The notes under the pieces: model-generated | Database searches by the model: none | What the model saw: only the letters and a program-made list of their open reading frames with translations | Told to the model about the DNA's origin: nothing | Origin: Flavobacterium chilense | GTDB taxonomy: Bacteria > Bacteroidota > Bacteroidia > Flavobacteriales > Flavobacteriaceae | Assembly: GCF_001602525.1 (NCBI RefSeq) | Contig: NZ_LSYT01000015.1 | Coordinates: 17,963-81,962 of the forward strand | Length of the DNA stretch: 64,000 nt | Direction of reading: 5' to 3' | Part shown: one piece after another, positions 51,889-61,088 of the stretch | Layout: every line of letters begins with the position of its first letter | How positions within the stretch are numbered: position 1 is the stretch's first letter | Made by a program: the position numbers and the translations under genes

Positions 51889-52530
51889 TTAAAATTGGCT
51901 TACTCTTTCTATTACCTTTAATTGCTCTTCTAAATTAACTGTTGAAATTTCCTTATTCCAATATGGCTTATTCTTTATAAATTTTAACCAATTATCAGAA
52001 TGTCTTTCAAAATAATTTGTCGAATTTATTTTATCGAGATATAGAATCGCCTCCATCACAGCAGTTTGATCAAACCACAAATCAGGTTTCAAGAGATAAT
52101 AATCCAGATATAAATTCAAATATTCAACACATTTTTCTGAATTAAAATAAGCTAAGACTTTACTATAAACGCTTCCTGCATAACAGACTTCACTCTTTAA
52201 TAAATGAGTTCCTATGATATCTATAAATTGTACCTGATTTGTAATCGCTGAAAAAAAAGCTCCGGTTTGTCTTGTTCGCCAATTAAAATCACCCAGATTA
52301 TTTTGAATAATATGCGTTGAAATTTCACCCTTAACAGAAACCAATTTATTTGTCCATTCATCACTAACATCATTAATATTCATATAAAACGGCACAACCC
52401 ATTTATTAATAAAATCTTGCGATAATTCGAAATCATTTTTAAATGATTGTAGCTCTCCAAAAGGAGAATTATGTCGCACTGTTGCACCTGCAATGTGTAA
52501 TTTTACTGCCGCTAATTCTTTTTCATCCAT
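51889..52530 (-). CDS. Conserved cytoplasmic protein, DUF6000-like
   Basis: Protein of 213 residues with no signal or membrane segment. The central FNWRTRQTGAFFSAI, IGTHLLKSEVCYAGSVYSKV and YLDYYLLKPDLWFDQTAVME are reminiscent of DUF6000, helical proteins of unknown function sometimes near polymorphic-toxin immunity genes. No toxin gene is adjacent here. The assignment is tentative. It is upstream of the 157-residue membrane protein gene (13-base gap). Confidence 0.65.
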   Translation of the reverse strand: MDEKELAAVKLHIAGATVRHNSPFGELQSFKNDFELSQDFINKWVVPFYMNINDVSDEWTNKLVSVKGEISTHIIQNNLGDFNWRTRQTGAFFSAITNQVQFIDIIGTHLLKSEVCYAGSVYSKVLAYFNSEKCVEYLNLYLDYYLLKPDLWFDQTAVMEAILYLDKINSTNYFERHSDNWLKFIKNKPYWNKEISTVNLEEQLKVIERVSQF

Positions 52531-52766
52531 ACTAAAAATATCTTTAATTCACTTTAGGAAAACGTCTTGTCAAAAAGTAAAACAGAATTATTTCGGATTA
52601 AAAATAGGATATTTTTTATCACAAAAAGAGCATTATCAATTTTATCATTAACAAATATTTAAATACAAAATAACTGAATTGAAAAAGTTTTTTGAAACAA
52701 AGCATTCTGTTACTTTCTCATATTCAAACCACTCAAAATCTTCTCCAAGATTTATGAATTTCAGAT

Positions 52767-52797
52767 TTGTGATTTGGTAATTTTCAGCCTATATTTG
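52767..52797 (+). promoter_or_regulatory. Promoter of dnaX
   Basis: TTG at 52767-52769, a 20-base spacer, then TATATTTG at 52790-52797: both boxes match. It ends 18 bases before the ATG at 52816 and overlaps the alternative upstream ATG at 52774, so it sets the start. Confidence 0.75.
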
Positions 52798-52815
52798 CTA
52801 TCGAATAAAAAGAAT

Positions 52816-53901
52816 ATGGAACAATTTGTAGTATCGGCCCGTAAGTATCGCCCACAGACGTTTAAGGATGTTGTGGGACAAAAAGCCATTACCAACACTT
52901 TACTAAATGCCATTGACAGCAATCACCTTGCTTCTGCCCTTTTATTCACCGGACCACGTGGAGTTGGAAAAACAACTTGTGCGCGTATTTTGGCGCGTAA
53001 AATAAATCAGCCCGGATATGATGATCCAAATGAGGATTTTGCTTTTAACGTTTTTGAGTTAGATGCGGCTTCTAACAACTCTGTTGATGACATTCGTAAT
53101 CTGATTGATCAGGTTCGAATCCCGCCACAAACCGGACAATATAAAGTTTATATTATCGACGAGGTCCACATGTTGTCTTCGGCAGCTTTTAATGCTTTCC
53201 TTAAAACATTAGAAGAACCGCCAAAACATGCTATTTTTATTTTAGCAACTACAGAGAAACACAAGATTATTCCAACGATTTTATCCCGTTGTCAGATATT
53301 TGATTTCAAAAGGATTACCGTAAAAGATGCTAAAGAACATTTAGCAGAAGTTGCAACAAGTCAGGGAATCAATTTTGAAGACGATGCTTTGCACATTATC
53401 GCTCAAAAAGCTGATGGTGCCATGCGTGACGCTTTATCTATTTTTGACCGTGTGGTTTCGTATTGCGGAACTAACTTAACACGTCAGGCTGTAACCGAAA
53501 ACCTAAACGTTTTAGATTACGAAACTTACATTAGCATTACTGATTTACTTTTAGAAAATAAAATCCCGGATCTTTTACTGGCATACAATGATATTCTGGC
53601 AAAAGGTTTTGACGGACATCATTTTATTGCCGGACTGGCTTCACATTTTAGAGATTTACTCGTAAGTAAAACTCCTGCTACTATTGCTTTACTCGAAGTG
53701 GGTGAACAAGCACAGCAAATGTATAATGTACAGGCTCAAAAATGTTCTCAGGACTTTCTATTAAAAGGTATTGATATTGCCAACGACTGTGATTTAAAGT
53801 ACAAGCTAAGTCAGAACCAACGCCTTTTGGTTGAATTATGTTTAATGCAATTGGCCTCTATCAATTTTGATGGAGAAAAAAAAAAGCTGAGCAATTCATA
53901 A
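52816..53901 (+). CDS. dnaX: DNA polymerase III gamma subunit (in-frame product of dnaX)
   Basis: Clamp-loader ATPase of 361 residues. Walker A is GPRGVGKTTCARIL, Walker B is VYIIDEVHMLSS, the SRC sensor motif is LSRCQIF, and the collar domain follows. The four-cysteine zinc module between Walker A and the DAASNNSVDD segment of typical bacterial DnaX is absent, replaced by NQPGYDDPNEDFAF. The frame meets TAA at 53899, 13 bases after an A10-G run (53876-53886). Stopping there yields a gamma-like product; the missing tau C-terminus is encoded in the -1 frame directly downstream. Confidence 0.93.
   Translation: MEQFVVSARKYRPQTFKDVVGQKAITNTLLNAIDSNHLASALLFTGPRGVGKTTCARILARKINQPGYDDPNEDFAFNVFELDAASNNSVDDIRNLIDQVRIPPQTGQYKVYIIDEVHMLSSAAFNAFLKTLEEPPKHAIFILATTEKHKIIPTILSRCQIFDFKRITVKDAKEHLAEVATSQGINFEDDALHIIAQKADGAMRDALSIFDRVVSYCGTNLTRQAVTENLNVLDYETYISITDLLLENKIPDLLLAYNDILAKGFDGHHFIAGLASHFRDLLVSKTPATIALLEVGEQAQQMYNVQAQKCSQDFLLKGIDIANDCDLKYKLSQNQRLLVELCLMQLASINFDGEKKKLSNS
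53876..53886 (+). other. Slippery A10-G site in dnaX
   Basis: In the zero frame this reads GAA-AAA-AAA-AAG, containing A-AAA-AAG, the same heptamer used for -1 frameshifting in E. coli dnaX. The TAA stop is 13 bases on. No strong downstream hairpin is visible, so transcriptional slippage on the A run, as known in Thermus dnaX, is also possible. One extra A would join the frames without any recoding. Confidence 0.75.
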
Positions 53902-54560
53902 TCCCCCCTGTTTATTATAAAAATGGCGGTTATTCTATAGTCGAAGTTAAAACTCCAAAAGTTGAAACTGCCGAAACTTCAACTGCAGGCACCCAGCCGG
54001 TAACTGAAATTAAAACGGTACAAAATACCGAAATTCCTTCAGAACCAAAGACTGAAACTCCGTTAGCTCCAAAAACTGAGGCTGGTAACGAACCTAAAGT
54101 TTCTGCTTTTTCTCTTGCCAGTATCCGCAGGAAAAAAGAACTGGAAGCGAGTACTAAATCTTACGTTAAGCCATCTTCTTCTGTTTTACCAACCGAGGAG
54201 TTTAACGAAACCGATATGCGTCTGCATTGGAACAAATATGCAGAACGTTTAGGTCAAAAAGGTCTTAGGATTATGGAATCGATATTACTGATTAATGATC
54301 CCGTATTAGACGGAACAAGAATTACTTATGAATTGCCCAATGAAGGTTCAAAATTAGATTTCGAAAGTCAAATTAACGGATTATTAGGGCATTTAAAGGG
54401 GCATTTACACAATCACGATATTACAATTGACGTAATTGTAAACGAAGAGGCACAAACGAAAAGAGCTTACAACGATCAGGATCGCTATAATCGCTTTTTA
54501 GAAATCAATCCAAACATTGAACTTTTACGTTCTACATTTGGATTAGATATAAATGATTAA
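53886..54560 (+). CDS. dnaX: DNA polymerase III tau-specific C-terminal region in the -1 frame of dnaX
   Basis: Open from the slippery site in the -1 frame for about 224 codons. It begins AEQFIIPPVYYKNGG, passes through a Pro/Thr/Glu-rich linker (VKTPKVETAE..., TETPLAPKTE) and ends in a conserved tau C-terminal domain (MRLHWNKYAERLGQKG, LLINDPVLDG, ELLRSTFGLDI). There is no start codon or promoter of its own near 53886; ATG at 54216 is internal to the linker. Joined to gamma by a -1 shift the product would be about 581 residues, a normal tau length. In Bacteroidetes this tail likely binds polymerase alpha and DnaB. Confidence 0.85.
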   Translation, partial: AEQFIIPPVYYKNGGYSIVEVKTPKVETAETSTAGTQPVTEIKTVQNTEIPSEPKTETPLAPKTEAGNEPKVSAFSLASIRRKKELEASTKSYVKPSSSVLPTEEFNETDMRLHWNKYAERLGQKGLRIMESILLINDPVLDGTRITYELPNEGSKLDFESQINGLLGHLKGHLHNHDITIDVIVNEEAQTKRAYNDQDRYNRFLEINPNIELLRSTFGLDIND

Positions 54561-54652
54561 TTTTTTAGCGTGCGGAAACTAATTTCTTTTTTGTTTATTA
54601 ATACTGCTGACTAATTTGCGTAAATTCATGAAATTCCCGGCAGACAATAAAA

Positions 54653-55231
54653 CTATTTGTTTTGCAATCCGTAATGATAGACTTTTTCAAGCCATTTTTT
54701 TCTTTGTTCTTCGTTAGAACTTTTTATAACTCCAATATAACTGACTTTGACTGGTTTTACACCGCAAAATTCTAAAGTAGATCTCTTTAACTGATTAACA
54801 CTTGGTCTTCCAAAAGATAATCTATAATACCAGCCTGGCTGATCTAAAGTTGTAATAATATGTGCTGTTTTTCCTTTTAGCAGTTTATCCCACCAAACGG
54901 AATTTTCGCGATACTGAAATGCCATTCCGGGTAAAAAAAGCCTGTCTATAAATCCTTTGGTAATGGCAGGTAAACCACCCCACCAAACCGGATGAATCCA
55001 AACTAAATGATCTGCTCTTTTTATCTTTTCCCAGGATTCAAGTAAATCAGGTTCTAATTCGGTTCGCTTTTGATAACCAAATTGCAGGTTTGGACTAAAC
55101 TTTAAGTCCGCAATTGTTATAGTTTCTACCTGAGCTCCGGAAGCAATAGCACCTTTTAAATAAGATTCGGCCAGTCCAAAATTAAAACTTTCCGGATTTG
55201 GATGTCCGTTTATAATTAGTATCTTTTTCAT
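54653..55231 (-). CDS. NAD(P)H-dependent oxidoreductase, flavodoxin-like (NQO1/MdaB type)
   Basis: FMN/FAD quinone reductase-like protein of 192 residues. The flavin phosphate loop is INGHPNPESFNFGLAE, and WIHPVWWGGLPAITKGFIDR is the family signature, followed by GMAFQY. It probably reduces quinones by two electrons in the cytoplasm. It begins 3 bases after the stop of the saccharopine-dehydrogenase-like gene, so they form an operon. Confidence 0.88.
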   Translation of the reverse strand: MKKILIINGHPNPESFNFGLAESYLKGAIASGAQVETITIADLKFSPNLQFGYQKRTELEPDLLESWEKIKRADHLVWIHPVWWGGLPAITKGFIDRLFLPGMAFQYRENSVWWDKLLKGKTAHIITTLDQPGWYYRLSFGRPSVNQLKRSTLEFCGVKPVKVSYIGVIKSSNEEQRKKWLEKVYHYGLQNK

Positions 55232-55234
55232 ATT

Positions 55235-56269
55235 TTATTCGCTTATTTTAAGATTGATCGTATTATAGCTCTTTAATGCATCAAAAATCTCTTGCGATGA
55301 ATGCATTTGATGTCCAAAATAAATTCCATCCGACAAAGTTTCACTCAACATTTTTTCAATATGCAAAACCGTCGAAAATGCAGTTAACTCAGCCTGACCT
55401 TTAACACTTTGCAAACTAACCCGTTTTATTTTATCGCTTGTTTTAACCATAACCTCAAAAATGGTCTGATCACCGTTTCCACTAGAACCAAACAGCAACT
55501 GTCTTTCTCTTAAAAACATGATATTAAAAATCTTAAGCGATTGAAAAAGCCCCATTAAACTGGTTACAAATTTAGAATTATAGGTCATTTTAACTGAAAC
55601 AGTTGGTATTTTCTCTATTTGATTCAAAATGAACAAATCCGGAACATCGAGATTATAAACCTGACGTTTTCCTATTCCGAATGAAAAATTAAATTTTTCA
55701 GAATCCAGAAAATGTTTGACTTTTTGTGGTTTGTTATTTTTATAGACAATAAATGGTTTACAGACATTTTCTGCTAAAAAATTAGCTGAACTTTTCCCTG
55801 CCAGATCTTTTATAGAATAATAAATGTAAATATTTGCTTCCTGGATTTTATTCTTGTCCGGCTCAGCAAAACTAACCAGACTTCCTACAATACCGCCCAT
55901 CCAACCGGAGCCAAAAACAATTCTGCTATCTGTTTTTAGCATCTTTCGCTTCGCTAAATCATACGCAACAGTCAAATCAGGGGTTGGCTTTGTAATATCA
56001 ATATAATCAAGTTTGTTTTTTATCGCAAACTGTAAAATCTCATTATTACTGTCTTTTGTACATAATACAATTAAGTCAATTTTATTGTGCGTGATACAGT
56101 CAAAAGTTTTCGGGTTGTCAACATCAATCATCAAATCGTTCTGTTTTTTCCCTAACTGACGGCTTCCCACAAAAAGATTATAATCTGGATTTCTTCCCTG
56201 AAGAATACGCAATATAACTTTACCCACTAACCCGGTTCCACCGATTACTAAAATATTTTTTCTCATCAT
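55235..56269 (-). CDS. Saccharopine dehydrogenase-like NAD(P)-binding protein
   Basis: Protein of 344 residues. The N-terminal Rossmann motif is VIGGTGLVGKVILRIL, then VGSRQLGKKQNDLMIDVDN and VLCTKDSNN, as in saccharopine dehydrogenase NADP-binding domains. The C-terminal domain is unassigned. Such proteins often act as trans-acting reductases or carboxynorspermidine-type dehydrogenases. It is co-transcribed with the downstream quinone reductase gene. Substrate unknown; either of two adjacent ATGs could be used. Confidence 0.75.
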   Translation of the reverse strand: MMRKNILVIGGTGLVGKVILRILQGRNPDYNLFVGSRQLGKKQNDLMIDVDNPKTFDCITHNKIDLIVLCTKDSNNEILQFAIKNKLDYIDITKPTPDLTVAYDLAKRKMLKTDSRIVFGSGWMGGIVGSLVSFAEPDKNKIQEANIYIYYSIKDLAGKSSANFLAENVCKPFIVYKNNKPQKVKHFLDSEKFNFSFGIGKRQVYNLDVPDLFILNQIEKIPTVSVKMTYNSKFVTSLMGLFQSLKIFNIMFLRERQLLFGSSGNGDQTIFEVMVKTSDKIKRVSLQSVKGQAELTAFSTVLHIEKMLSETLSDGIYFGHQMHSSQEIFDALKSYNTINLKISE

Positions 56270-56328
56270 TATATATTATTTTCAGCAAAAATAATGATGC
56301 AATATCCTTCGATTACCGGACAAATGTC

Positions 56329-56898
56329 CTATAAAATTGCTTTTCTGATTCGGCTTAAATGTCTTGGAGTTACCCCCAAATAAGAAGCAAGGTATTGTAG
56401 CGGAATTAACTGAAGGTATTTTTTATGATTTTTATAAAGCTCTTCATAACGTTGAGTTCCCGATAATTTTTGAAAAGAAATCATACGTTTTTGAAGTATA
56501 ACATATTCCATTTCGGTTAATTTACGACCAATTTCCTGCCAATGTAAGCCTTGTTCGTAAAGCTTCTCCAAACTTTCACGGCTGATAACCTGTAATTCTG
56601 TTTCCGCCAGAGCCTGAATATTTTCTTCGGCTACATTTTGTGTTATAAAACTTGAAAACGAAGCCATCAATTCATTTTCAAAAGCGAAACAATTGGTGAT
56701 TTCGTCTCCCTGATGATTGAAAAAATAAGATCTTAAAATACCGCTTTTTATAAAATAGATTTCGTTACAAACTTCGTTTTCTATCAATAAAAGCTCTCCT
56801 TTTTTAAGCTTTCGCATTGTAATGAGATCATCTAACTGATCTAATTCATTCTGAGGTATTACCTGAATGGACTGAAAAACGGATTTCATTTTAAACAA
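56329..56898 (-). CDS. Crp/Fnr family transcriptional regulator
   Basis: Regulator of 189 residues. The N-terminal cyclic-nucleotide-binding fold (about 10-120, KGELLLIENEVCNEIYFIKS) lacks the full set of cAMP-contacting Arg/Ser residues. The C-terminal helix-turn-helix is QYLASYLGVTPRHLSRIRK. There are no Fe-S cysteines, so it is not a canonical Fnr. The start could be 56898 or the ATG at 56889. It follows the TMEM175 gene by 2 bases and may govern the oxidoreductase genes downstream. Confidence 0.88.
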   Translation of the reverse strand: MFKMKSVFQSIQVIPQNELDQLDDLITMRKLKKGELLLIENEVCNEIYFIKSGILRSYFFNHQGDEITNCFAFENELMASFSSFITQNVAEENIQALAETELQVISRESLEKLYEQGLHWQEIGRKLTEMEYVILQKRMISFQKLSGTQRYEELYKNHKKYLQLIPLQYLASYLGVTPRHLSRIRKAIL

Positions 56899-56900
56899 AA

Positions 56901-57482
56901 TTATTCTTTTGAAGCAAAAACTCTTTCGATTCTTTTATCAGGGATAAGCCATAACATGGCTACAATAAAATATGCAGCACCTGAGATCCATTCGCTGTAA
57001 AATGAAAAAACTATTCCTATAATGTATAAAACTGAAGATGCATTTCCTTTAACATCTTTTCCTATTGCTTTGGCTATAATTGAATTTTTCCCTTCGCTGA
57101 CAATGATAATTCTTTGCAGAATAAAGTAAGCTACAGAAGACAAAAGCAATACAACTCCGTACAATGTCATCGATGCTTTGGCAAAATTATGTTCTCCCAT
57201 CCAGCCCGTTGCAACAGGAATCAGGGAAAGCCAAAACAGCAAATGCAGGTTTGCCCAAAGAATTTTTCCGTTGATTTTGGTTAAACTGTGAATTAAATAA
57301 TGGTGATTGTTCCAGTAAATTCCAACATAAATAAAACTCAGGACATAACTCAGAAACTTCGGAATAAGCGGTTTTAGATCGGCAAATTCGTGTCCTTCCG
57401 GCACTTTAATTTCCAGAATCATAATGGTTATGATAATTGCCAAAACGCCATCACTAAAGGCTTCGAGTCTAGTTTTATTCAT
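56901..57482 (-). CDS. TMEM175 / DUF1211 family potassium channel
   Basis: Integral membrane protein of 193 residues with about six hydrophobic segments. The first helix holds the family motif RLEAFSDGVLAIIITIMILE (FSDG). Bacterial TMEM175 homologues form tetrameric, weakly K+-selective channels. It is the first gene of a short minus-strand run with the Crp/Fnr regulator (2-base gap). Confidence 0.87.
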   Translation of the reverse strand: MNKTRLEAFSDGVLAIIITIMILEIKVPEGHEFADLKPLIPKFLSYVLSFIYVGIYWNNHHYLIHSLTKINGKILWANLHLLFWLSLIPVATGWMGEHNFAKASMTLYGVVLLLSSVAYFILQRIIIVSEGKNSIIAKAIGKDVKGNASSVLYIIGIVFSFYSEWISGAAYFIVAMLWLIPDKRIERVFASKE

Positions 57483-57505
57483 CTACTTGTTTATATAAAG
57501 TTCAC

Positions 57506-57584
57506 CGCGAATTTCACTAATTTACACTATTTTTTTATTCTTAATGATAAGAATATAGCCCACAAAAATTAACGAAATTCGTGG
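57506..57584. repeat. Intergenic inverted repeat of the CCACGAATT family
   Basis: CCGCGAATTTCACTAATTT (57506-57524) pairs with AAATTAACGAAATTCGTGG (57566-57584), 16 Watson-Crick pairs plus G-U. It is related to 37990-38052. Confidence 0.6.
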
Positions 57585-57593
57585 CAAAAAAAA

Positions 57594-58484
57594 TTAAATT
57601 TTACCGTAATACATTGCTTTTACGATTCCGTCAGAAAGTCCAATTTTAGGGACGTAAATCTGGCGTGCTCCACTCCATTTCATGGCATTCAGATAAATTC
57701 TTGTGGCATGAATAATTACGTCGGCACGATCTGAGTTTAATCCTAATTCGGCGATTCTTTGTTCGTACGTCAATGAGTTCAGGAAAGCATATTGCGAATT
57801 GATATAAATATACGATAACGGTTTTTCCTGTTGTTTTCCGGACATTTTAAACAATTTATTGATGTTTCCGCCAGAACCAATAAGGGTTACTTCTTCATAA
57901 CCTGCCGTGTTTGTTCTGATCCATTTTTCGATTTCATCCCAAACTACATCATGAACCATATTGTTTAGCAAACGAACAGTTCCTGCTTTAAAAGATCTTG
58001 AATTGATCATTTTTCCGTCAGAGAACAAAGTAAATTCAGTACTTCCACCGCCCACATCTACAAAAAGATAGGTTTCATCTGTTTTTAACAGATGATGTAA
58101 ATCTGTTGATGCTATAATTGCAGCTTCTTTTTTACCGTCTATGATTTCGATTTTTATATCGGCTTTTTTCTTAATTAATGCTACAACTTCTTTTGCATTA
58201 TAAGCTTCACGCATTGCCGAAGTCGCAAAAGCCATATAACGCTCTACTTTATGTACTTTCATCAAAAGGTGAAATGCTTTCATTGCATCTACCATTCGAT
58301 CTATGTTTTCTTCTGAAATTTCTCCAACAGTAAAGGCATCCTGCCCTAAACGAATTGGTACACGAACAAGTGAACTTTTATTAAATTGTGGTTCTTTACC
58401 ATCCTGTTCTACAACATTCGATATCAGAAGCCTCATGGCGTTTGAGCCAATATCTATTGCTGCAAATTTTCTTATAGTAATCAT
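57594..58484 (-). CDS. ppx: Exopolyphosphatase / Ppx-GppA family phosphatase
   Basis: ASKHA-fold phosphatase of 296 residues that releases phosphate from polyphosphate ends, or hydrolyses pppGpp. Phosphate loops are FAAIDIGSNAMRLLI and VDVGGGSTEFTLF, and GSGGNINKLF is the adenosine motif. The ATG at 58484 gives MITIRKFAAIDIG; a GTG two codons earlier is possible. It lacks the C-terminal HD domain of long Ppx. It lies 28 bases after ppk in a sixA-ppk-ppx operon. Confidence 0.9.
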   Translation of the reverse strand: MITIRKFAAIDIGSNAMRLLISNVVEQDGKEPQFNKSSLVRVPIRLGQDAFTVGEISEENIDRMVDAMKAFHLLMKVHKVERYMAFATSAMREAYNAKEVVALIKKKADIKIEIIDGKKEAAIIASTDLHHLLKTDETYLFVDVGGGSTEFTLFSDGKMINSRSFKAGTVRLLNNMVHDVVWDEIEKWIRTNTAGYEEVTLIGSGGNINKLFKMSGKQQEKPLSYIYINSQYAFLNSLTYEQRIAELGLNSDRADVIIHATRIYLNAMKWSGARQIYVPKIGLSDGIVKAMYYGKI

Positions 58485-58512
58485 GCTCACTTATGATTTG
58501 GAATTTTATTTT

Positions 58513-60597
58513 TTATGAATTTATTTTCTGTGGAATTTCTTCTACTGCCAAAACTTTATTTTGATAATATTTATAGGTTTCGAACTGGGCTCTAAACGGA
58601 GCATGATGGTTTCGTGGCTTATATTTGTTATCTAATTTATAGGAATGATATCTCACCTTAACATTCCCTTTCCAGGCTATATTGAAATTATCTATTAATT
58701 CTTTCTTTATCTCGAGATCGTAAATTGGACAGGTAACCTCAACTCTTCCGTCCAGGTTTCTGGTCATAAAATCGGCAGAAGAAATATAAACTTCGGTTAA
58801 ACCGGCGTTTCCAAAAATATACACTCTGGAATGTTCCAGATAATTATCTACGATACTAATAGCTTCGATGTTTTCGCTCATTCCGGGAATTCCTGGTATT
58901 AACGAACAAATTCCTCTTACCTGAAGCTGAATTTTTACTCCTGCATTACTGGCTTCGTATAGTTTATCGATCATTTTAAAGTCAGACAAACTATTCATTT
59001 TTAACTTAATATGTGTTTTTCTACCAGCTAATGCATGCAGGATTTCACGATCTATTAATTTAATAAATTTAGTTCGGGTATAATGTGGTGATACAATCAA
59101 ATGCTTGTATCTGTGTACTCTGTAATTGATATCAAAAAACTCGAATATTTTTGAGATGTCTTTTAAAATTCCCTGATGACAGGTAAAAAGGGTTACATCT
59201 GTATAAATTTTTGCTGTTGATTCATTAAAGTTTCCTGTTGAAATAAATCCGTAGCGGCGATTTTTTCCTTCTTCGGTTCTTTCAATCACACATATTTTAC
59301 TGTGTACTTTTAATCCTTTAATTCCAAAGATAAGCTCGATTCCTTCTGTCTGCATTTGCTCGGCATACGAAATATTCGAAGCTTCATCAAAACGTGCCTG
59401 AAGCTCTATCTGAACGGTTACTTTTTTACCATTTTTAGCAGCATTAATCAATGAACTAATGATTTGAGAATTCTTAGCTAATCGGTATAATGTAATTTTT
59501 ATACTGGTAACTTTGGGATCTAAGGCAGCTTCACGCAGAAACTTTGTCAAATAAGAGAATGACTGGTAAGGTGCATGAAGTAAATAATCTTTCCTGCTTA
59601 TTTTTTCTAATATACTTCCGTCAAGACTTAAACCGGGAACTGGCAAAGGTTCATTTGGTTTATAAAGCAAATCATAACGTCCTAAATTTGGAAAATCCAT
59701 ATAATCGCGTCGATTATGATATCTTCCTCCCGGAATTATACTATCTGTTTCTACAATTTTCATTTTATCAAGGAAAAATTGTAGTGTATCTTCTTCGATT
59801 AAATTATCATAAATAAAACGTACCGGTTCTCCAATACGACGGTCTTTTACAGAAGAGGCGATTTTTTCGAGCATACTTTTACTCAAATCACTGTCGATAT
59901 CTAACTGCGCATCTCGTGTAATTTTGATCATATGTGCCGAAACACTTTTATAATCGAAGATATTAAAGATGTTTTTCAGTTTTAGTCGAATAACATCATC
60001 AATTAAAATGACATATTGTTTCTCATCTTCAGAAGGGAGAACAACGAATCTATTAATGGTTTTAGGAATTTCGATCACTGCGTAACGAACTTCGTCGTTT
60101 GTATTCATCTCAAGACGAACAGCCAAATATCCCAACGTATCTTTAAGAATTGGAAATTCGGCTAAATCATTCAAAATAATAGTAACCAGTTCCGGACTTA
60201 ATTTTTGCATAAAAAAGTCCTTCAAGAAGCATTCCTGTTTTGGAGTTACCTGATCTTCGTTTATGATAAAGATATTTTCTGCTTCGAGTTCGCTTTCGAT
60301 ATTACCCAAAATACGTAAACTTTCAGACTGCTGCTGAATTACGATTTCGGTAATATCTTTAATTAATTGGTGGGCAGAAACTCCACCCAGGTATTTTTCT
60401 CCGGAAATTCCGGAAAGACTTAATCTTCTAATTGCAGCATAACGAACTCTAAAAAATTCATCTAAGTTGTTCGAAAAAATTCCAACAAAACGCAACCTGT
60501 CTAAAAGCGGAACTGTATTGTCTGCAGCTTCCTGAAGTACTCTCGCATTAAACGCTAACCAACTTTTTTCTCTATCGATATATTTCTGTTCGTACAC
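58513..60597 (-). CDS. ppk1: Polyphosphate kinase 1
   Basis: Membrane-associated enzyme of 694 residues that builds polyphosphate from ATP. The start is GTG (60597), since no ATG precedes the conserved YIDREKSWLAFN. The four-domain layout is present: N domain (DNLDEFFRVR-type NNLDEFFRVRYAAIRR), head, and two PLD-like domains with the autophosphorylated histidine in LKVHSKICVIER and SVHMIK-like SAHMIKITRDA. GFISTGNFNE and GRVEVTCPIYD complete the signature. It sits 5 bases after sixA. Confidence 0.95.
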   Translation of the reverse strand: MYEQKYIDREKSWLAFNARVLQEAADNTVPLLDRLRFVGIFSNNLDEFFRVRYAAIRRLSLSGISGEKYLGGVSAHQLIKDITEIVIQQQSESLRILGNIESELEAENIFIINEDQVTPKQECFLKDFFMQKLSPELVTIILNDLAEFPILKDTLGYLAVRLEMNTNDEVRYAVIEIPKTINRFVVLPSEDEKQYVILIDDVIRLKLKNIFNIFDYKSVSAHMIKITRDAQLDIDSDLSKSMLEKIASSVKDRRIGEPVRFIYDNLIEEDTLQFFLDKMKIVETDSIIPGGRYHNRRDYMDFPNLGRYDLLYKPNEPLPVPGLSLDGSILEKISRKDYLLHAPYQSFSYLTKFLREAALDPKVTSIKITLYRLAKNSQIISSLINAAKNGKKVTVQIELQARFDEASNISYAEQMQTEGIELIFGIKGLKVHSKICVIERTEEGKNRRYGFISTGNFNESTAKIYTDVTLFTCHQGILKDISKIFEFFDINYRVHRYKHLIVSPHYTRTKFIKLIDREILHALAGRKTHIKLKMNSLSDFKMIDKLYEASNAGVKIQLQVRGICSLIPGIPGMSENIEAISIVDNYLEHSRVYIFGNAGLTEVYISSADFMTRNLDGRVEVTCPIYDLEIKKELIDNFNIAWKGNVKVRYHSYKLDNKYKPRNHHAPFRAQFETYKYYQNKVLAVEEIPQKINS

Positions 60598-60602
60598 TTT
60601 AT

Positions 60603-61088
60603 TTATTTTAAATCTTTGGGGAAAATTGTTTTATGGGTTTTGCCTTTATGAATAGAATCCCAACTTTCTGAATCAAACTGTAATGATACAAATCCTGAGG
60701 TCGGGACATTTTCGATAAAAACATCCCCAAATTTATTAACAAAATTTGTAATAGCCTCGTTATGTCCAAAAAGAATAACGCTTTCGAAACTATTATCACA
60801 AGATTTAATAACCTTTTCGAGTTGTTTATCATCAAAAGTATAAAGTTCATCCTTAAAAATAATACTATCTATAGGATATGAAATGTTTTGAGCAAAAATA
60901 AGAGCAGTTTCCTGTGCTCTCGCTGCTGTACTGCTCCAGATTATATAAGTTTTAGGGAGGAATTTCGAAATATTTGCAGATACATCATGAGCATCTAAAA
61001 TTCCTTTTTTCATCAAAGGCCGGTCAAAATCTTTTAAAGGTGCTTCCCAACTAGATTTTGCATGACGTATTAAAATTAAATTTTTCAT
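60603..61088 (-). CDS. sixA: SixA-type phosphohistidine phosphatase
   Basis: Histidine phosphatase superfamily protein of 161 residues. The catalytic RHG-like motif is LIRHAKSSW, the second arginine is in SSTAARAQETA, and the C-terminal histidine is in LFGHNEA. SixA removes phosphate from histidine in phosphotransfer proteins. It begins the operon with ppk1 and ppx, in which the central ppk intermediate is a phosphohistidine, a plausible but unproven link. Confidence 0.88.
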   Translation of the reverse strand: MKNLILIRHAKSSWEAPLKDFDRPLMKKGILDAHDVSANISKFLPKTYIIWSSTAARAQETALIFAQNISYPIDSIIFKDELYTFDDKQLEKVIKSCDNSFESVILFGHNEAITNFVNKFGDVFIENVPTSGFVSLQFDSESWDSIHKGKTHKTIFPKDLK

